This document shows, piece after piece, positions 7,004 to 15,821 of a DNA stretch of 28,452 nucleotides. The notes under the pieces are model-generated. The model worked only from the letters and a program-made list of their open reading frames with translations, ran no database searches and had not been told where the DNA came from. The position numbers and the translations under genes are program-made. Every line of letters starts with the position of its first letter. The first letter of the stretch is position 1. Origin of the DNA: Wenzhouxiangellaceae bacterium (GTDB lineage Bacteria; Pseudomonadota; Gammaproteobacteria; Xanthomonadales; Wenzhouxiangellaceae); assembly GCA_023258355.1 (NCBI GenBank), contig JALQZL010000009.1:1-28452 (forward strand). Reading direction: 5' to 3'.

Positions 7004-10000
7004 GGGGTTTCCTCCATCGCATACAGTTCATTCAGACTTCTAACGTCTAACTCATTCCAATGATCCAGCGCACGCAGTGTCGCCTTCGCACCGGCTATGG
7101 TTGTAGAGTAATTGATTTTCTGCTGCAATGCAGTCCGTCTAATGGAGAAAGAATCGGCAATGGCTTGCCGACCCTCGGTGGTATTAATGATGTAATCAAT
7201 CTCACGGTTTTTGATCGCGTCGACAATATGTGGCCGCCCCTGAGTCACTTTATTGACATACTCGCAGGCCAGCCCCGCTTTGGTCAGCGTGTCATATGTC
7301 CCCTGTGTTGCCACCAAAACAAATCCACGTGCAATCAAGGCCTCAGCGATGGGAATCAGGCGCGCCTTATCGGCATCGCGCACACTCAAAAAAGCGCGTC
7401 CAGAGGCTGCAGCATTGATACCTGCCCCTTTTTGACCGCGCGCCACAGCAGCGCCAAAGGTCAATCCCACCCCCATGACCTCACCAGTTGATCGCATCTC
7501 CGGCCCCAAGATCGGGTCAACGCCTTGAAACTTGATAAAGGGGTAGACTGGTTCTTTGAGCGCATAGAATCGCGTGGGGAGGTCGTGGGTGTAACCTTGC
7601 TCAGACAAGCTCTCACCCATCATGCACCGTGCGGCAATCTTGGCCACAGCCACACCGGTGGCTTTGGCAACGAAGGGCACCGTTCTGGATGCACGAGGAT
7701 TAACCTCAAGAACAAAAATATCGTCGCCACGAACAGCAAATTGAACGTTCATCAATCCAACAACCCCCAGCGCCAAGGCCATCTGGCGAGTCTGATCCGC
7801 AATCGATGAGACGGTTTGTGGTGGTAAAGAGAACACTGGGAGGCTACAAGACGAGTCACCTGAGTGCACCCCCGCTTCTTCAATGTGCTCCATGATGCCT
7901 GCGATCACCACTCGCTCGCCATCACAAATCGCATCGACATCCACTTCGATGGCATGATCCAAAAAATGATCCAAAAGGACTGGCGAGTCATTAGAGACCT
8001 TAACAGCCTCAGACATATATCGTCCTAACTCATTTTCATCGTGCACGATGTCCATCGCACGACCGCCTAAAACATAGGATGGCCGGACAACCAATGGATA
8101 CCCAATTTCTCTCGCCAACACCAATGCGTCCTCATTGGTTCTGGCTGTTCGGTTTGGTGGTTGCCTGAGTGCCAATGTGTCGAGCAATTTTTGAAACCGC
8201 TCGCGGTCTTCAGCCAGATCAATGCAGTCTGGGGTGGTCCCCACTATGGGCGCCCCGTTGGCCTCCAGTGCTCTTGCGAGTTTAAGTGGTGTCTGACCAC
8301 CAAACTGGATGATGACACCATCAGGCTTTTCGACTTCAAGAATAGAGAGCACATGCTCCAGTGTTAAAGGCTCAAAATAAAGCCGATCTGATGTGTCGTA
8401 ATCTGTTGAGACAGTCTCTGGATTACAGTTCACCATAATGGTTTCATAACCCAAATCACGCATGGCCATCGCTGCGTGAACACAGCAGTAGTCAAACTCT
8501 ATCCCCTGCCCGATTCGGTTTGGCCCACCGCCCAGCACCATGACTTTCTTCTTCGTCGATGGCAGCGCCTCACACTGCTCTCCCCAGCTGGAGTACATAT
8601 AGGCTGTTGTTGCCTCAAACTCTGCAGCACATGTATCCACGCGCCGGTAGCTTGGGTGGATGCCATGTTTTTGACGAAGTGACCTCAAGGCTGTTTCTGA
8701 GTCGCCTGTCAACTCTGCCAGACGAGCATCAGAAAAGCCATATCGCTTGAGTGCCATCAGCTTTTCTTTCGAGAGCTCAGCGCACTGTGTGCCCAGCAAC
8801 TCATTTTCAATCTCAACCAGCTCCAAAATCTGATCCAAAAACCAAGGGTCCACATGGGTGAGCTGATGCACCTCATCCAACCCAAGACCTTGGCGAAACG
8901 CCTCAGCAATATAAAGCAGCCGACTGGGCCCAGCCTGTGATAGCTCGCGTTTCAATAGGCTTAAGTCCTCATCCTGATCCACAACATGATCAGGTGAATT
9001 CAACCCAGTCAGCCCGGTCTCTAGGCTAATAAGGGCCTTTTGCAAAGATTCTTGAAAAGTGCGTCCAATGGCCATCGCCTCACCGACCGACTTCATCTGG
9101 GTTGTTAGACGATCATCGGCTGCAGGAAATTTCTCAAAGGCGAACCTTGGAATCTTAGTCACGACATAATCAAGTGTGGGCTCAAACGAAGCGGGTGTCT
9201 TCCCGCCAGTGATTTCGTTCTCCAGCTCATCAAGGGTGTAACCAACCGCCAACTTAGCGGCTACTTTTGCAATTGGAAAGCCTGTCGCTTTTGAAGCCAA
9301 TGCAGACGACCGAGAGACACGAGGGTTCATCTCTATCACCACAATCCGTCCATCATGTGGGCTGACCGCAAATTGCACATTAGACCCGCCGGTGTCGACA
9401 CCAATCTTACGCAGTACTGCAATCGCTGCATTTCGAAGCGCTTGATACTCTCGATCCGTCAATGTCTGTGCAGGCGCAACAGTCACAGAGTCACCCGTAT
9501 GAATGCCCATCGGATCAATATTCTCGATCGAACAGATAATAATGCAGTTATCCGCTCGATCCCTGACCACCTCTAGCTCAAATTCTTTCCAACCCAGCAC
9601 AGATTCCTCGAGCAAGACTTCTGTGGTTGGTGAGAGATCCAACCCGTGCGCCACGATTTGCTGAAACTCTTCATGGTTATAAGCGATTCCACCCCCTGAA
9701 CCACCCAGCGTAAAAGAAGGTCGGATAATGGTTGGATAGCCAATCTCTTTTTGAATTTCTAGGGCCTCTTCTAGACTGTGGGCCACTTTGGCTTTGGCCA
9801 CCTCCAGCCCAATCTCACCCATGGCTACCCTGAATTGCTCTCGATCCTCAGCCATATTGATGGCTTCTTTAGAGGCGCCGATCATCTCCACACCAAATTC
9901 GGTGAGCACACCCTCGCGTTCTAAATCCAAGGCACAGTTGAGTGCCGTCTGTCCGCCCATGGTTGGCAAGATGGCGTCAGGACGTTCTCTGGCGATAACC

Positions 10001-10227
10001 TCCCGAACTGTTTGCCAGTGGATAGGCTCAATGTAAACGACATCAGCAATTTCTGGATCAGTCATGATTGTTGCAGGGTTGGAGTTCACCAAGATGACCT
10101 TGTAGCCCTCCTCTCGCAGTGCTCGAACGGCCTGCACGCCTGAGTAATCGAATTCGCAGGCCTGACCGATCACAATTGGTCCGGCTCCAATAATCAAGAC
10201 TGACTGAATATCTTGTCTCTTAGGCAT
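7000..10227 (-). CDS. carB: Carbamoyl phosphate synthase large subunit CarB
   Basis: Makes carbamoyl phosphate from bicarbonate, two ATP and ammonia channelled from CarA, feeding both pyrimidine and arginine synthesis. The product is 1075 residues (E. coli 1073), with two homologous ATP-grasp synthetase halves joined by an oligomerisation domain and ending in an MGS-type allosteric domain (RGFVLVATQGTYDTL region). The N-terminus after the chosen start, MPKRQDI followed by GAGPIVIGQACEFDYSG, is near-identical to the family consensus. An in-frame codon at 10245 adds six residues but lies inside carA; the ATG at 10227 overlaps the carA stop by one base (TGATG), so I use it. Confidence 0.98.
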   Translation of the reverse strand: MPKRQDIQSVLIIGAGPIVIGQACEFDYSGVQAVRALREEGYKVILVNSNPATIMTDPEIADVVYIEPIHWQTVREVIARERPDAILPTMGGQTALNCALDLEREGVLTEFGVEMIGASKEAINMAEDREQFRVAMGEIGLEVAKAKVAHSLEEALEIQKEIGYPTIIRPSFTLGGSGGGIAYNHEEFQQIVAHGLDLSPTTEVLLEESVLGWKEFELEVVRDRADNCIIICSIENIDPMGIHTGDSVTVAPAQTLTDREYQALRNAAIAVLRKIGVDTGGSNVQFAVSPHDGRIVVIEMNPRVSRSSALASKATGFPIAKVAAKLAVGYTLDELENEITGGKTPASFEPTLDYVVTKIPRFAFEKFPAADDRLTTQMKSVGEAMAIGRTFQESLQKALISLETGLTGLNSPDHVVDQDEDLSLLKRELSQAGPSRLLYIAEAFRQGLGLDEVHQLTHVDPWFLDQILELVEIENELLGTQCAELSKEKLMALKRYGFSDARLAELTGDSETALRSLRQKHGIHPSYRRVDTCAAEFEATTAYMYSSWGEQCEALPSTKKKVMVLGGGPNRIGQGIEFDYCCVHAAMAMRDLGYETIMVNCNPETVSTDYDTSDRLYFEPLTLEHVLSILEVEKPDGVIIQFGGQTPLKLARALEANGAPIVGTTPDCIDLAEDRERFQKLLDTLALRQPPNRTARTNEDALVLAREIGYPLVVRPSYVLGGRAMDIVHDENELGRYMSEAVKVSNDSPVLLDHFLDHAIEVDVDAICDGERVVIAGIMEHIEEAGVHSGDSSCSLPVFSLPPQTVSSIADQTRQMALALGVVGLMNVQFAVRGDDIFVLEVNPRASRTVPFVAKATGVAVAKIAARCMMGESLSEQGYTHDLPTRFYALKEPVYPFIKFQGVDPILGPEMRSTGEVMGVGLTFGAAVARGQKGAGINAAASGRAFLSVRDADKARLIPIAEALIARGFVLVATQGTYDTLTKAGLACEYVNKVTQGRPHIVDAIKNREIDYIINTTEGRQAIADSFSIRRTALQQKINYSTTIAGAKATLRALDHWNELDVRSLNELYAMEETP

Positions 10228-11357
10228 CAGGTGTCCGCCATCCACTTAACGAATTGATTAAACAATGGGTACAGATCATGAGGGCCCGGGCTCGCCTCAG
10301 GATGACCTTGAAAGCTCATCGCCCGCTTATGCTTAATACGGATACCTTGGATACTCTGATCAAATAAGGAGCGATGTGTCACCACCACATCCTCAGGGAG
10401 CCTGGCTTCATCAACAGCAAAGCCATGGTTTTGGCTGGTAATAAACACCTGCCCGGTTGACTCGTCTCTGACCGGGTGGTTTGCGCCATGGTGACCAAAC
10501 TTCATTTTGATGGTTGAGGCACCGGCACCCAGTGCCAACAGCTGATGACCCAAACAAATCCCGAGCGTAGGTAAATCACTCGCCAATAAGTCGCGCACCA
10601 ACTCAATGGCATAGCTCAAAGGCCGTGGATCGCCAGGACCATTGGAGAGCAAAACACCATTTGGCTTAAGGGCAATCACTTCCTCAATTGACGACCGTGC
10701 AGGCACCACTGTCACCCGACAACCCAATGACCTCAGAATGCGAAGCATATTGCGCTTAACACCGAAATCGACGCAGACCACGTGGTGGTTTGACGCTGGC
10801 GCAGCGAGCACACGGCTTGGATCAAGCTCAATCACCCCATCGGTCCACTCAAATGGGGCGGTGACCGACACGCCACTGGCCAAATCCAGCCCCTGCATGG
10901 GTGGGCATTGACGGGCTTGCTCAATGGCCTGATCAGAAGACACCGATTCGCCGACCACGATGGCGCCATTCATGGCACCGTGATGTCGCAAGTAAGCCGT
11001 CAGCGCTCGTGTGTCGACGCCGGCTATCGCACATCGCCCCTGTGCCTGCAAAAATTCATCCAGCGAGCTCTCAGCACGCCAAGAACTGACTCGCCGAGGG
11101 TAATCACGCACCACCAAACCCATGCAGTGCATGGCATCGGACTCATGGTCTTGTGAATTAATGCCAGTGTTGCCAACATGGGCGGCTGTCAGGGTAACGA
11201 TTTGGCCAGCATAGCTCGGATCGGTCAGGATCTCCTGATAACCCGTCATGGCGGTGTTGAAGACAACTTCCCCGACGCAACAGCCAGGTGCGCCAAAACC
11301 CACACCAGAAAACACTTGACCGTCTTCCAGCGCTAATATGGCTTGTAGTTGGGACAA
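10227..11357 (-). CDS. carA: Carbamoyl phosphate synthase small (glutaminase) subunit CarA
   Basis: Hydrolyses glutamine and delivers ammonia to CarB. The product is 376 residues (E. coli 382). The N-terminal CPSase domain has VGEVVFNTAMTGYQEILTDP; the class I glutamine amidotransferase domain has the nucleophile Cys268 in LGICLGHQ and the His352/Glu354 pair in GHPEASPGPHD, aligned almost residue for residue with the E. coli triad. The start is a TTG at 11357-11355, with GGAGGT ending 6 bases upstream; it gives MSQLQAILALEDG, fitting family N-termini. A TTG at 11384 would add nine atypical residues and place the ribosome site inside the gene. First gene of the five-gene carA-recJ operon. Confidence 0.97.
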   Translation of the reverse strand: MSQLQAILALEDGQVFSGVGFGAPGCCVGEVVFNTAMTGYQEILTDPSYAGQIVTLTAAHVGNTGINSQDHESDAMHCMGLVVRDYPRRVSSWRAESSLDEFLQAQGRCAIAGVDTRALTAYLRHHGAMNGAIVVGESVSSDQAIEQARQCPPMQGLDLASGVSVTAPFEWTDGVIELDPSRVLAAPASNHHVVCVDFGVKRNMLRILRSLGCRVTVVPARSSIEEVIALKPNGVLLSNGPGDPRPLSYAIELVRDLLASDLPTLGICLGHQLLALGAGASTIKMKFGHHGANHPVRDESTGQVFITSQNHGFAVDEARLPEDVVVTHRSLFDQSIQGIRIKHKRAMSFQGHPEASPGPHDLYPLFNQFVKWMADT

Positions 11358-11393
11358 CGCTTGACCTCCGGTAGGTGGGAGCAAAATACCCCC

Positions 11394-11412
11394 GATCCGG
11401 ATCCCTATTCTA
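11394..11412 (-). promoter_or_regulatory. Possible carA promoter region with a 10-bp palindrome
   Basis: The 80 bases between carA and the DUF1249 gene must hold the carA-operon promoter unless it is transcribed from further upstream. On the minus strand a TAGAAT hexamer (11412-11407) resembles a -10 box, and the perfect palindrome GATCCGGATC (11394-11403) would overlap the transcription start, a natural operator position. No convincing -35 hexamer is seen, no ArgR-like box is recognisable, and no attenuator hairpin is evident. Treat this as a candidate only. Confidence 0.25.
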
Positions 11413-11437
11413 AACCAATCGACTGGGCTCAGCGCAC

Positions 11438-11920
11438 TTAAAGCGCCAAAATTTGTGGAGGCATTTCAAGGATATCGAAAGTTTCAAGGCTATGGCCTTG
11501 ACCCAATAAATGGTCAAGCCACTTCACCAACGCTCGATTGAGGCGCCAGCTCCTCACTACTTGGCCATGAATAGGCAACTCTGGCCCAGCAAACCGGCGG
11601 ATCCCCTGCTCGGGACTAAATGCGGTGGCTTCTGCGAGCTTGGCGTCATGGTATACCCGAACAAAGGCATTGGGATTTTGAAGCTGCTGCTCACCCAACA
11701 AGTAGGTCAGCTGCAAATAGGTGGTGTAGTCATGCCGCTCAATGACATTGAGATACAAGTCTGGGCCCGATTCACACCGCGAAACCAAGCAGTCAGTTTG
11801 CCTCAGCTGATCAGGCAGTAACAAACACAAGCCCCCATAGATGGCGCTATGGAGATTCGGCAGCTGACGAGCCAACCTGCGAACCTCTGGGTTATGTATT
11901 TGAGTACCCGTTAACATCAT
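11438..11920 (-). CDS. DUF1249 (YqiB-like) protein of unknown function
   Basis: Product of about 160 residues resembling the DUF1249/YqiB family: the central VIERHDYTTYLQLTYL and VRVYHDAKLAEA blocks and a C-terminal HxxNxxLxxWLxxxL-like stretch (WRLNRALVKWLDHLLGQGH) match what is known of E. coli YqiB. No catalytic motif, membrane segment or signal peptide is visible. The longest frame reaches 12043 but would overlap ppsR by about 107 bases; I use the ATG at 11920, one of two adjacent ATG codons, 16 bases after the ppsR stop. The ribosome site is weak, suggesting coupling to ppsR. In E. coli yqiB sits beside nudF/cpdA, so the pairing with ppsR is different. Function unknown. Confidence 0.72.
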   Translation of the reverse strand: MMLTGTQIHNPEVRRLARQLPNLHSAIYGGLCLLLPDQLRQTDCLVSRCESGPDLYLNVIERHDYTTYLQLTYLLGEQQLQNPNAFVRVYHDAKLAEATAFSPEQGIRRFAGPELPIHGQVVRSWRLNRALVKWLDHLLGQGHSLETFDILEMPPQILAL

Positions 11921-11936
11921 CAACAGGATAGCAGGC

Positions 11937-12767
11937 TCAGGTCGCCTGTCCCTCAAAATCTTCTGCCTGAAGACCCTGACTGAGTAAAATCCGGCTCGCC
12001 AATTCCTCAATCGACGACCCTGTTGATGACAACTGGGGGACACCCTCTGAGCGCAACAAGGCCTCGGCTGCCTCTACTTCGTAGCGACATTGTTTGATAG
12101 AGGCATAACGGCTTCCAGGGCGCCTTAGCTCTCGAATTTTACTGAGGCGCTCAGGGTCGATGGTGAGACCGAATAGCTTCTTTTTATGCTGTCTCAGGAA
12201 ATCCGGCAACCTCGGTTGCTCCAAATCTTCCTCAGTCAGAGGATAATTGGCCGCCTTGATGCCGTAATGGAGGGCCATATACAAGCAGGTGGGTGTCTTT
12301 CCAGAGCGTGAGACACCGACTAAGATCACATCCGCTTGGTCCATCTTTTGGCTAATGCCATCATCGTGGGTCAACGCATAGTTAGTCGCCTCCATGCGAT
12401 CTTCGTAGACATGACGGTCACCCATTCCATGCGCTCTACCCACACCTGGATTGGGCTCTCTGCCGAGCGCAACCCCTAATTTCTTTACAAAAACCTCAAA
12501 TAAATTAAATACATGGGCATTACTTCTCGAAATAATTTCAGTAATTTCCGGATCAACGGTGGTGGAAAAAACAACACACTGCTCACCCGTTGTCTCTGTG
12601 GCGCGGTTGATCAACTCTGCTGAGTCTCTGGCTTTCGAAGGGGTATCCACAAATGGGAGTCGAATCTGGCGACACTCCAGATCGCCAAATTGCGTTAATA
12701 AACTATGGCCAAATGTCTCGGCAGTGATCGCTGTGCCATCTGAGACAAAAAAGACGGTTCGTTTCAT
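11937..12767 (-). CDS. ppsR: PEP synthase regulatory kinase/pyrophosphorylase PpsR
   Basis: Bifunctional enzyme that inactivates phosphoenolpyruvate synthase by ADP-dependent threonine phosphorylation and reactivates it by phosphate-dependent dephosphorylation. The product is 276 residues, matching E. coli PpsR (277). The N-terminus MKRTVFFVSDGTAITAE and the P-loop GVSRSGKT (residues 151-158), followed by PTCLYMALHYGIKAANYPL, are hallmarks of the family (DUF299). Its ATG has an AGAGGA ribosome site about 4-5 bases upstream. It is divergent from its target gene ppsA, about 56 bases away, the usual arrangement for this regulator and substrate pair. Confidence 0.96.
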   Translation of the reverse strand: MKRTVFFVSDGTAITAETFGHSLLTQFGDLECRQIRLPFVDTPSKARDSAELINRATETTGEQCVVFSTTVDPEITEIISRSNAHVFNLFEVFVKKLGVALGREPNPGVGRAHGMGDRHVYEDRMEATNYALTHDDGISQKMDQADVILVGVSRSGKTPTCLYMALHYGIKAANYPLTEEDLEQPRLPDFLRQHKKKLFGLTIDPERLSKIRELRRPGSRYASIKQCRYEVEAAEALLRSEGVPQLSSTGSSIEELASRILLSQGLQAEDFEGQAT

Positions 12768-12780
12768 AGCATCCTCTGGT

Positions 12781-12786
12781 TACAAT
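12781..12786 (+). promoter_or_regulatory. Candidate ppsA -10 box
   Basis: TACAAT lies in the short divergent gap between ppsR and ppsA. Transcription would begin about 30 bases before the preferred ppsA start, leaving room for a ribosome site. The matching -35 position (TTCGTT at 12758-12763, spacing 17) is a poor match and lies in the first codons of ppsR, so the assignment is tentative. Confidence 0.35.
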
Positions 12787-12823
12787 AGAGTTCGTTACTT
12801 TATCGGTATGGGGAATGAATTCA

Positions 12824-15178
12824 GTGACTGAGTATATCCTGTGGCTCGACCAACTGGGCATGAATGACTTAGAAAAGGTCGGTGGTAAGAACGCATCGTT
12901 GGGGGAAATGATCAGCCATTTGGCTGAATCAGGCGTCAATGTGCCAGGTGGTTTCGCGACCACAGCGGAGGCATTCCGTCTGTTTTTAGATCAATCCGGA
13001 CTGGCTGAGCGAATAAAGACCTGCTTGGCAGACCTAGACGTGGAAGATACCCGTGCCCTGGCACAAGCAGGCACCATGATTCGCCAGTGGATCATGGAAA
13101 CTCCCTTGCAAGACGAATTGCGCTCAGAGATTACACAGGCATGGGAGGCCATGTCGGCCCGATATGGCACGGATATGGCCGTGGCGGTCCGCTCGTCGGC
13201 CACGGCAGAAGATTTACCCGATGCCTCCTTCGCTGGCCAGCAAGAAACATTTCTCAACGTTCGGGGCATCGACGATGTCTTAGAAAAAGTGCACGCTGTC
13301 TTTGCCAGTCTCTACAACGATCGCGCAATCGCCTACCGAGTGCACCATGGATTCGATCACCACGATGTCGCTCTGTCGGCTGGCATTCAGCTGATGGTTC
13401 GTTCAGATCTAGGTGCCGCCGGCGTTTTGTTTACCCTTGATACTGAATCAGGCTATCGGGGGGTGGTTTTCGTGACGTCAAGCTATGGTCTGGGTGAGAG
13501 CGTGGTTCAAGGTGCCGTCAACCCAGATGAGTTCTACCTGTTTAAAGATAATCTGAGAAATCACCTCCCCGCTATGCTCAGGAAGACCCTTGGATCAAAA
13601 GCCACTCGAATGGTCAATCAGGCCGATAGAGGGGTGAGCGTTGAGGAAACACCTCCTGAACTGGCGAATCAGTTTTCGATCACAGATGCTGAGGCCACTG
13701 CCCTCGGACAGATGGCTTTGGCCATTGAAGATCACTACGGTCGGCCAATGGATATTGAATGGGGCAAAGATGGGCAGACTGGTGAACTTTTCATATTGCA
13801 AGCGCGCCCCGAAACCGTCAAGAGTCGCCACGATCAGACCATGGAGCGGTTCAAACTGGAAGGTGCTGGAGAAGTCCTGGTACAAGGTCGAGCCATCGGC
13901 CAACGAATTGGCGTAGGCCAAGCAAGAGTTATTCAATCACTGGATGCCATTCATGAGGTCGAGTCTGGCGATGTCTTGGTCACCGACATGACAGATCCAG
14001 ATTGGGAGCCGGTGATGAAACGCGCCTCAGCGATTGTCACTAACCGAGGTGGTCGGACATGCCACGCTGCCATCATCGCTCGGGAGCTTGGCATTCCTGC
14101 CGTGGTTGGCTGCGCTGATGCGACTGAAAGAATCCAACACGGCCAGACAGTTACTGTCTCCTGTGCTGAAGGCGACACGGGGTCCATTTATGAGGGCAAA
14201 TTGCCCTACAGCGTGGCAGAAGACTCACTCGATGATATGCCCGAGGCCCCTTTGAAGGTCATGATGAATGTGGCTAATCCAGACCGTGCCTTTGACTTCG
14301 CTCAGATCCCAAATCATGGCATTGGACTGGCTCGGCTTGAATTTATTATCAATCGAATGATTGGGATACATCCGTTAGCGCTGTTAAACCCTGATGACCA
14401 GCCAGAACTGGTCAAAGCAGAAATTAGCCAAAGAATCAGAGGTTATGCAGATCCAGTGAGTTTCTATGTTGATCGCCTTGCCGAGGGTATCGCGACAATT
14501 GCTGCACCTTTTGGACCCCATCCCGTGATCGTCCGATTATCTGACTTCAAGAGTAATGAATATGCCAACTTGATTGGTGGCCGAAGCTACGAGCCAGAAG
14601 AAGAGAATCCGATGATTGGCTGGCGGGGAGCCTCACGTTATGTGGATGACCAGTTTAAGCCAGCCTTTGAGCTGGAGTGTCGTGCCCTTAAAAAGGTGAG
14701 AGAAACGATGGGGCTGTCACATGTCTGGGCCATGGTCCCATTCGTGAGAACAGTCGAAGAGGCCAAAGCCGTGATCGAAGTCATGGCTGAATTCGGTTTG
14801 AAAAGAGGTGAGCACGGGCTGAAGGTCATTATGATGTGCGAGCTGCCCTCCAATGCGCTATGTGCCGAAGCGTTCTTGAGTCATTTTGATGGATTCTCCA
14901 TTGGATCTAATGACATGACTCAATTAGCGCTTGGGCTAGACAGAGACTCTGCTTTAGTCGCTCACCGCTTTGATGAACGCGACCCTGCGGTTAAGGCACT
15001 GCTTAAGATGGCGATTGAAGCGTGCAAGAAGGAAGGCAAGTATATCGGCATCTGTGGTCAAGGTCCGTCTGACTATCCTGATCTTGCCGAGTGGCTGATG
15101 GAACAAGGCATCGAAAGTATGTCCTTGAACCCCGATACCGTGGTAGATACTTGGCGACAATTAGCCAAACAAGGTTAA
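12824..15178 (+). CDS. ppsA: Phosphoenolpyruvate synthase PpsA
   Basis: Converts pyruvate, ATP and water to PEP, AMP and phosphate for gluconeogenesis. The product is 784 residues (E. coli 792) in three domains: N-terminal nucleotide-binding domain (GGKNASLGEMI near the start), the central swivelling domain with the phosphorylated histidine His414 in GGRTCHAAII, and the C-terminal TIM-barrel PEP/pyruvate domain (FSIGSNDMTQLALGLDRDS, GICGQGPSD). I prefer the GTG at 12824 over the in-frame ATG at 12815: GGGGA ends 9 bases before the GTG but abuts the ATG, and MTEYILWLDQLGM matches family N-termini. Its stop shares the palindrome TTAA with the stop of the convergent orn gene. PpsR is the expected regulator. 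Confidence 0.97.
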   Translation: MTEYILWLDQLGMNDLEKVGGKNASLGEMISHLAESGVNVPGGFATTAEAFRLFLDQSGLAERIKTCLADLDVEDTRALAQAGTMIRQWIMETPLQDELRSEITQAWEAMSARYGTDMAVAVRSSATAEDLPDASFAGQQETFLNVRGIDDVLEKVHAVFASLYNDRAIAYRVHHGFDHHDVALSAGIQLMVRSDLGAAGVLFTLDTESGYRGVVFVTSSYGLGESVVQGAVNPDEFYLFKDNLRNHLPAMLRKTLGSKATRMVNQADRGVSVEETPPELANQFSITDAEATALGQMALAIEDHYGRPMDIEWGKDGQTGELFILQARPETVKSRHDQTMERFKLEGAGEVLVQGRAIGQRIGVGQARVIQSLDAIHEVESGDVLVTDMTDPDWEPVMKRASAIVTNRGGRTCHAAIIARELGIPAVVGCADATERIQHGQTVTVSCAEGDTGSIYEGKLPYSVAEDSLDDMPEAPLKVMMNVANPDRAFDFAQIPNHGIGLARLEFIINRMIGIHPLALLNPDDQPELVKAEISQRIRGYADPVSFYVDRLAEGIATIAAPFGPHPVIVRLSDFKSNEYANLIGGRSYEPEEENPMIGWRGASRYVDDQFKPAFELECRALKKVRETMGLSHVWAMVPFVRTVEEAKAVIEVMAEFGLKRGEHGLKVIMMCELPSNALCAEAFLSHFDGFSIGSNDMTQLALGLDRDSALVAHRFDERDPAVKALLKMAIEACKKEGKYIGICGQGPSDYPDLAEWLMEQGIESMSLNPDTVVDTWRQLAKQG

Positions 15179-15765
15179 GTGATTGCCGACTGCTCAGGCT
15201 GTGCTTGTCCGCCGAGTGCGCCCATATGCATTCGGTAATGCCTCAACTCTTCGATCGATTCTCGGATATCGGCCAGCGCTTGATGGTTACCCGTTTTCTT
15301 AAATCCGCCTGCGATCGAAGGCGACCACCTCATCGCAAGCTCTTTCAACGTGCTCACGTCCAAGTTTCGATAATGGAAGAAAGCCTCCAGTTGTGGCATC
15401 TGGCGCGCCAAAAAACGTCGATCTTGGCAAATGGAGTTACCACACATTGGCGAAGCCTTGGGCGCAAGGTATTGGCCCAGAAAAGCCAAAGTCTCGGCTT
15501 CAGCCTCCGCCAAACTGACTTCGCTTTCCAAGCAGCGTTTGACCAAACCCGAATCGGTATGTGTCCTTGTGTTCCATTGGTCCATTGCAGCCAAAGTCTC
15601 GGCAGGGGTTGCGATTGCAGCCACAGGTCCTTCGGCCATCACATTAAGCTCAGCGTCAGTCACAATGGTTGCAATCTCTATGATCTGGTCTGACTCACAG
15701 TCAAGGCCGGTCATCTCTAGGTCAATCCAAATGAGCCAACCTGCATTTTTATTCACGTCATTCAT
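15175..15765 (-). CDS. orn: Oligoribonuclease Orn
   Basis: Degrades di- and short oligoribonucleotides to mononucleotides, including pGpG from c-di-GMP turnover. The product is 196 residues in the chosen frame (E. coli 181). DEDDh exonuclease residues are visible: WIDLEMTGL (Asp15, Glu17), the CGNSICQDRRFLARQMP block, YRNLDVSTLKEL, and HQALADIRESI with the catalytic His and Asp. The ATG at 15765 is used; a TTG at 15777 with GAGG four bases upstream is an alternative adding four residues. Divergent from rsgA, a pairing conserved in gammaproteobacteria, and convergent with ppsA with a 4-base overlap of stop codons. Confidence 0.96.
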   Translation of the reverse strand: MNDVNKNAGWLIWIDLEMTGLDCESDQIIEIATIVTDAELNVMAEGPVAAIATPAETLAAMDQWNTRTHTDSGLVKRCLESEVSLAEAEAETLAFLGQYLAPKASPMCGNSICQDRRFLARQMPQLEAFFHYRNLDVSTLKELAMRWSPSIAGGFKKTGNHQALADIRESIEELRHYRMHMGALGGQAQPEQSAIT

Positions 15766-15796
15766 ATCGAAAATCAAGGTGCCTCGGGTCTATCGT

Positions 15797-15803
15797 TACT
15801 ATA
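15797..15803. promoter_or_regulatory. Candidate overlapping -10 boxes between orn and rsgA
   Basis: The 56-base divergent gap holds TACTAT on the plus strand (15797-15802, facing rsgA) and TATAGT on the minus strand (15803-15798, facing orn). One short A/T-rich element could serve as the -10 of both genes. No good -35 is seen for either direction, so this is weak evidence. Confidence 0.25.
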
Positions 15804-15821
15804 TCAGGATGGTGAAGTGAG

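Noticed and set aside
11921..12043. Longer N-terminus for the DUF1249 gene
   Set aside because: It would overlap the ppsR coding end by about 107 bases and the added residues are Arg-rich and unlike YqiB family N-termini.
15091..15693. 200-codon open frame on the plus strand across the ppsA end and orn
   Set aside because: Shadow of orn on the other strand; composition rich in Arg, Ser and His with no known motif.
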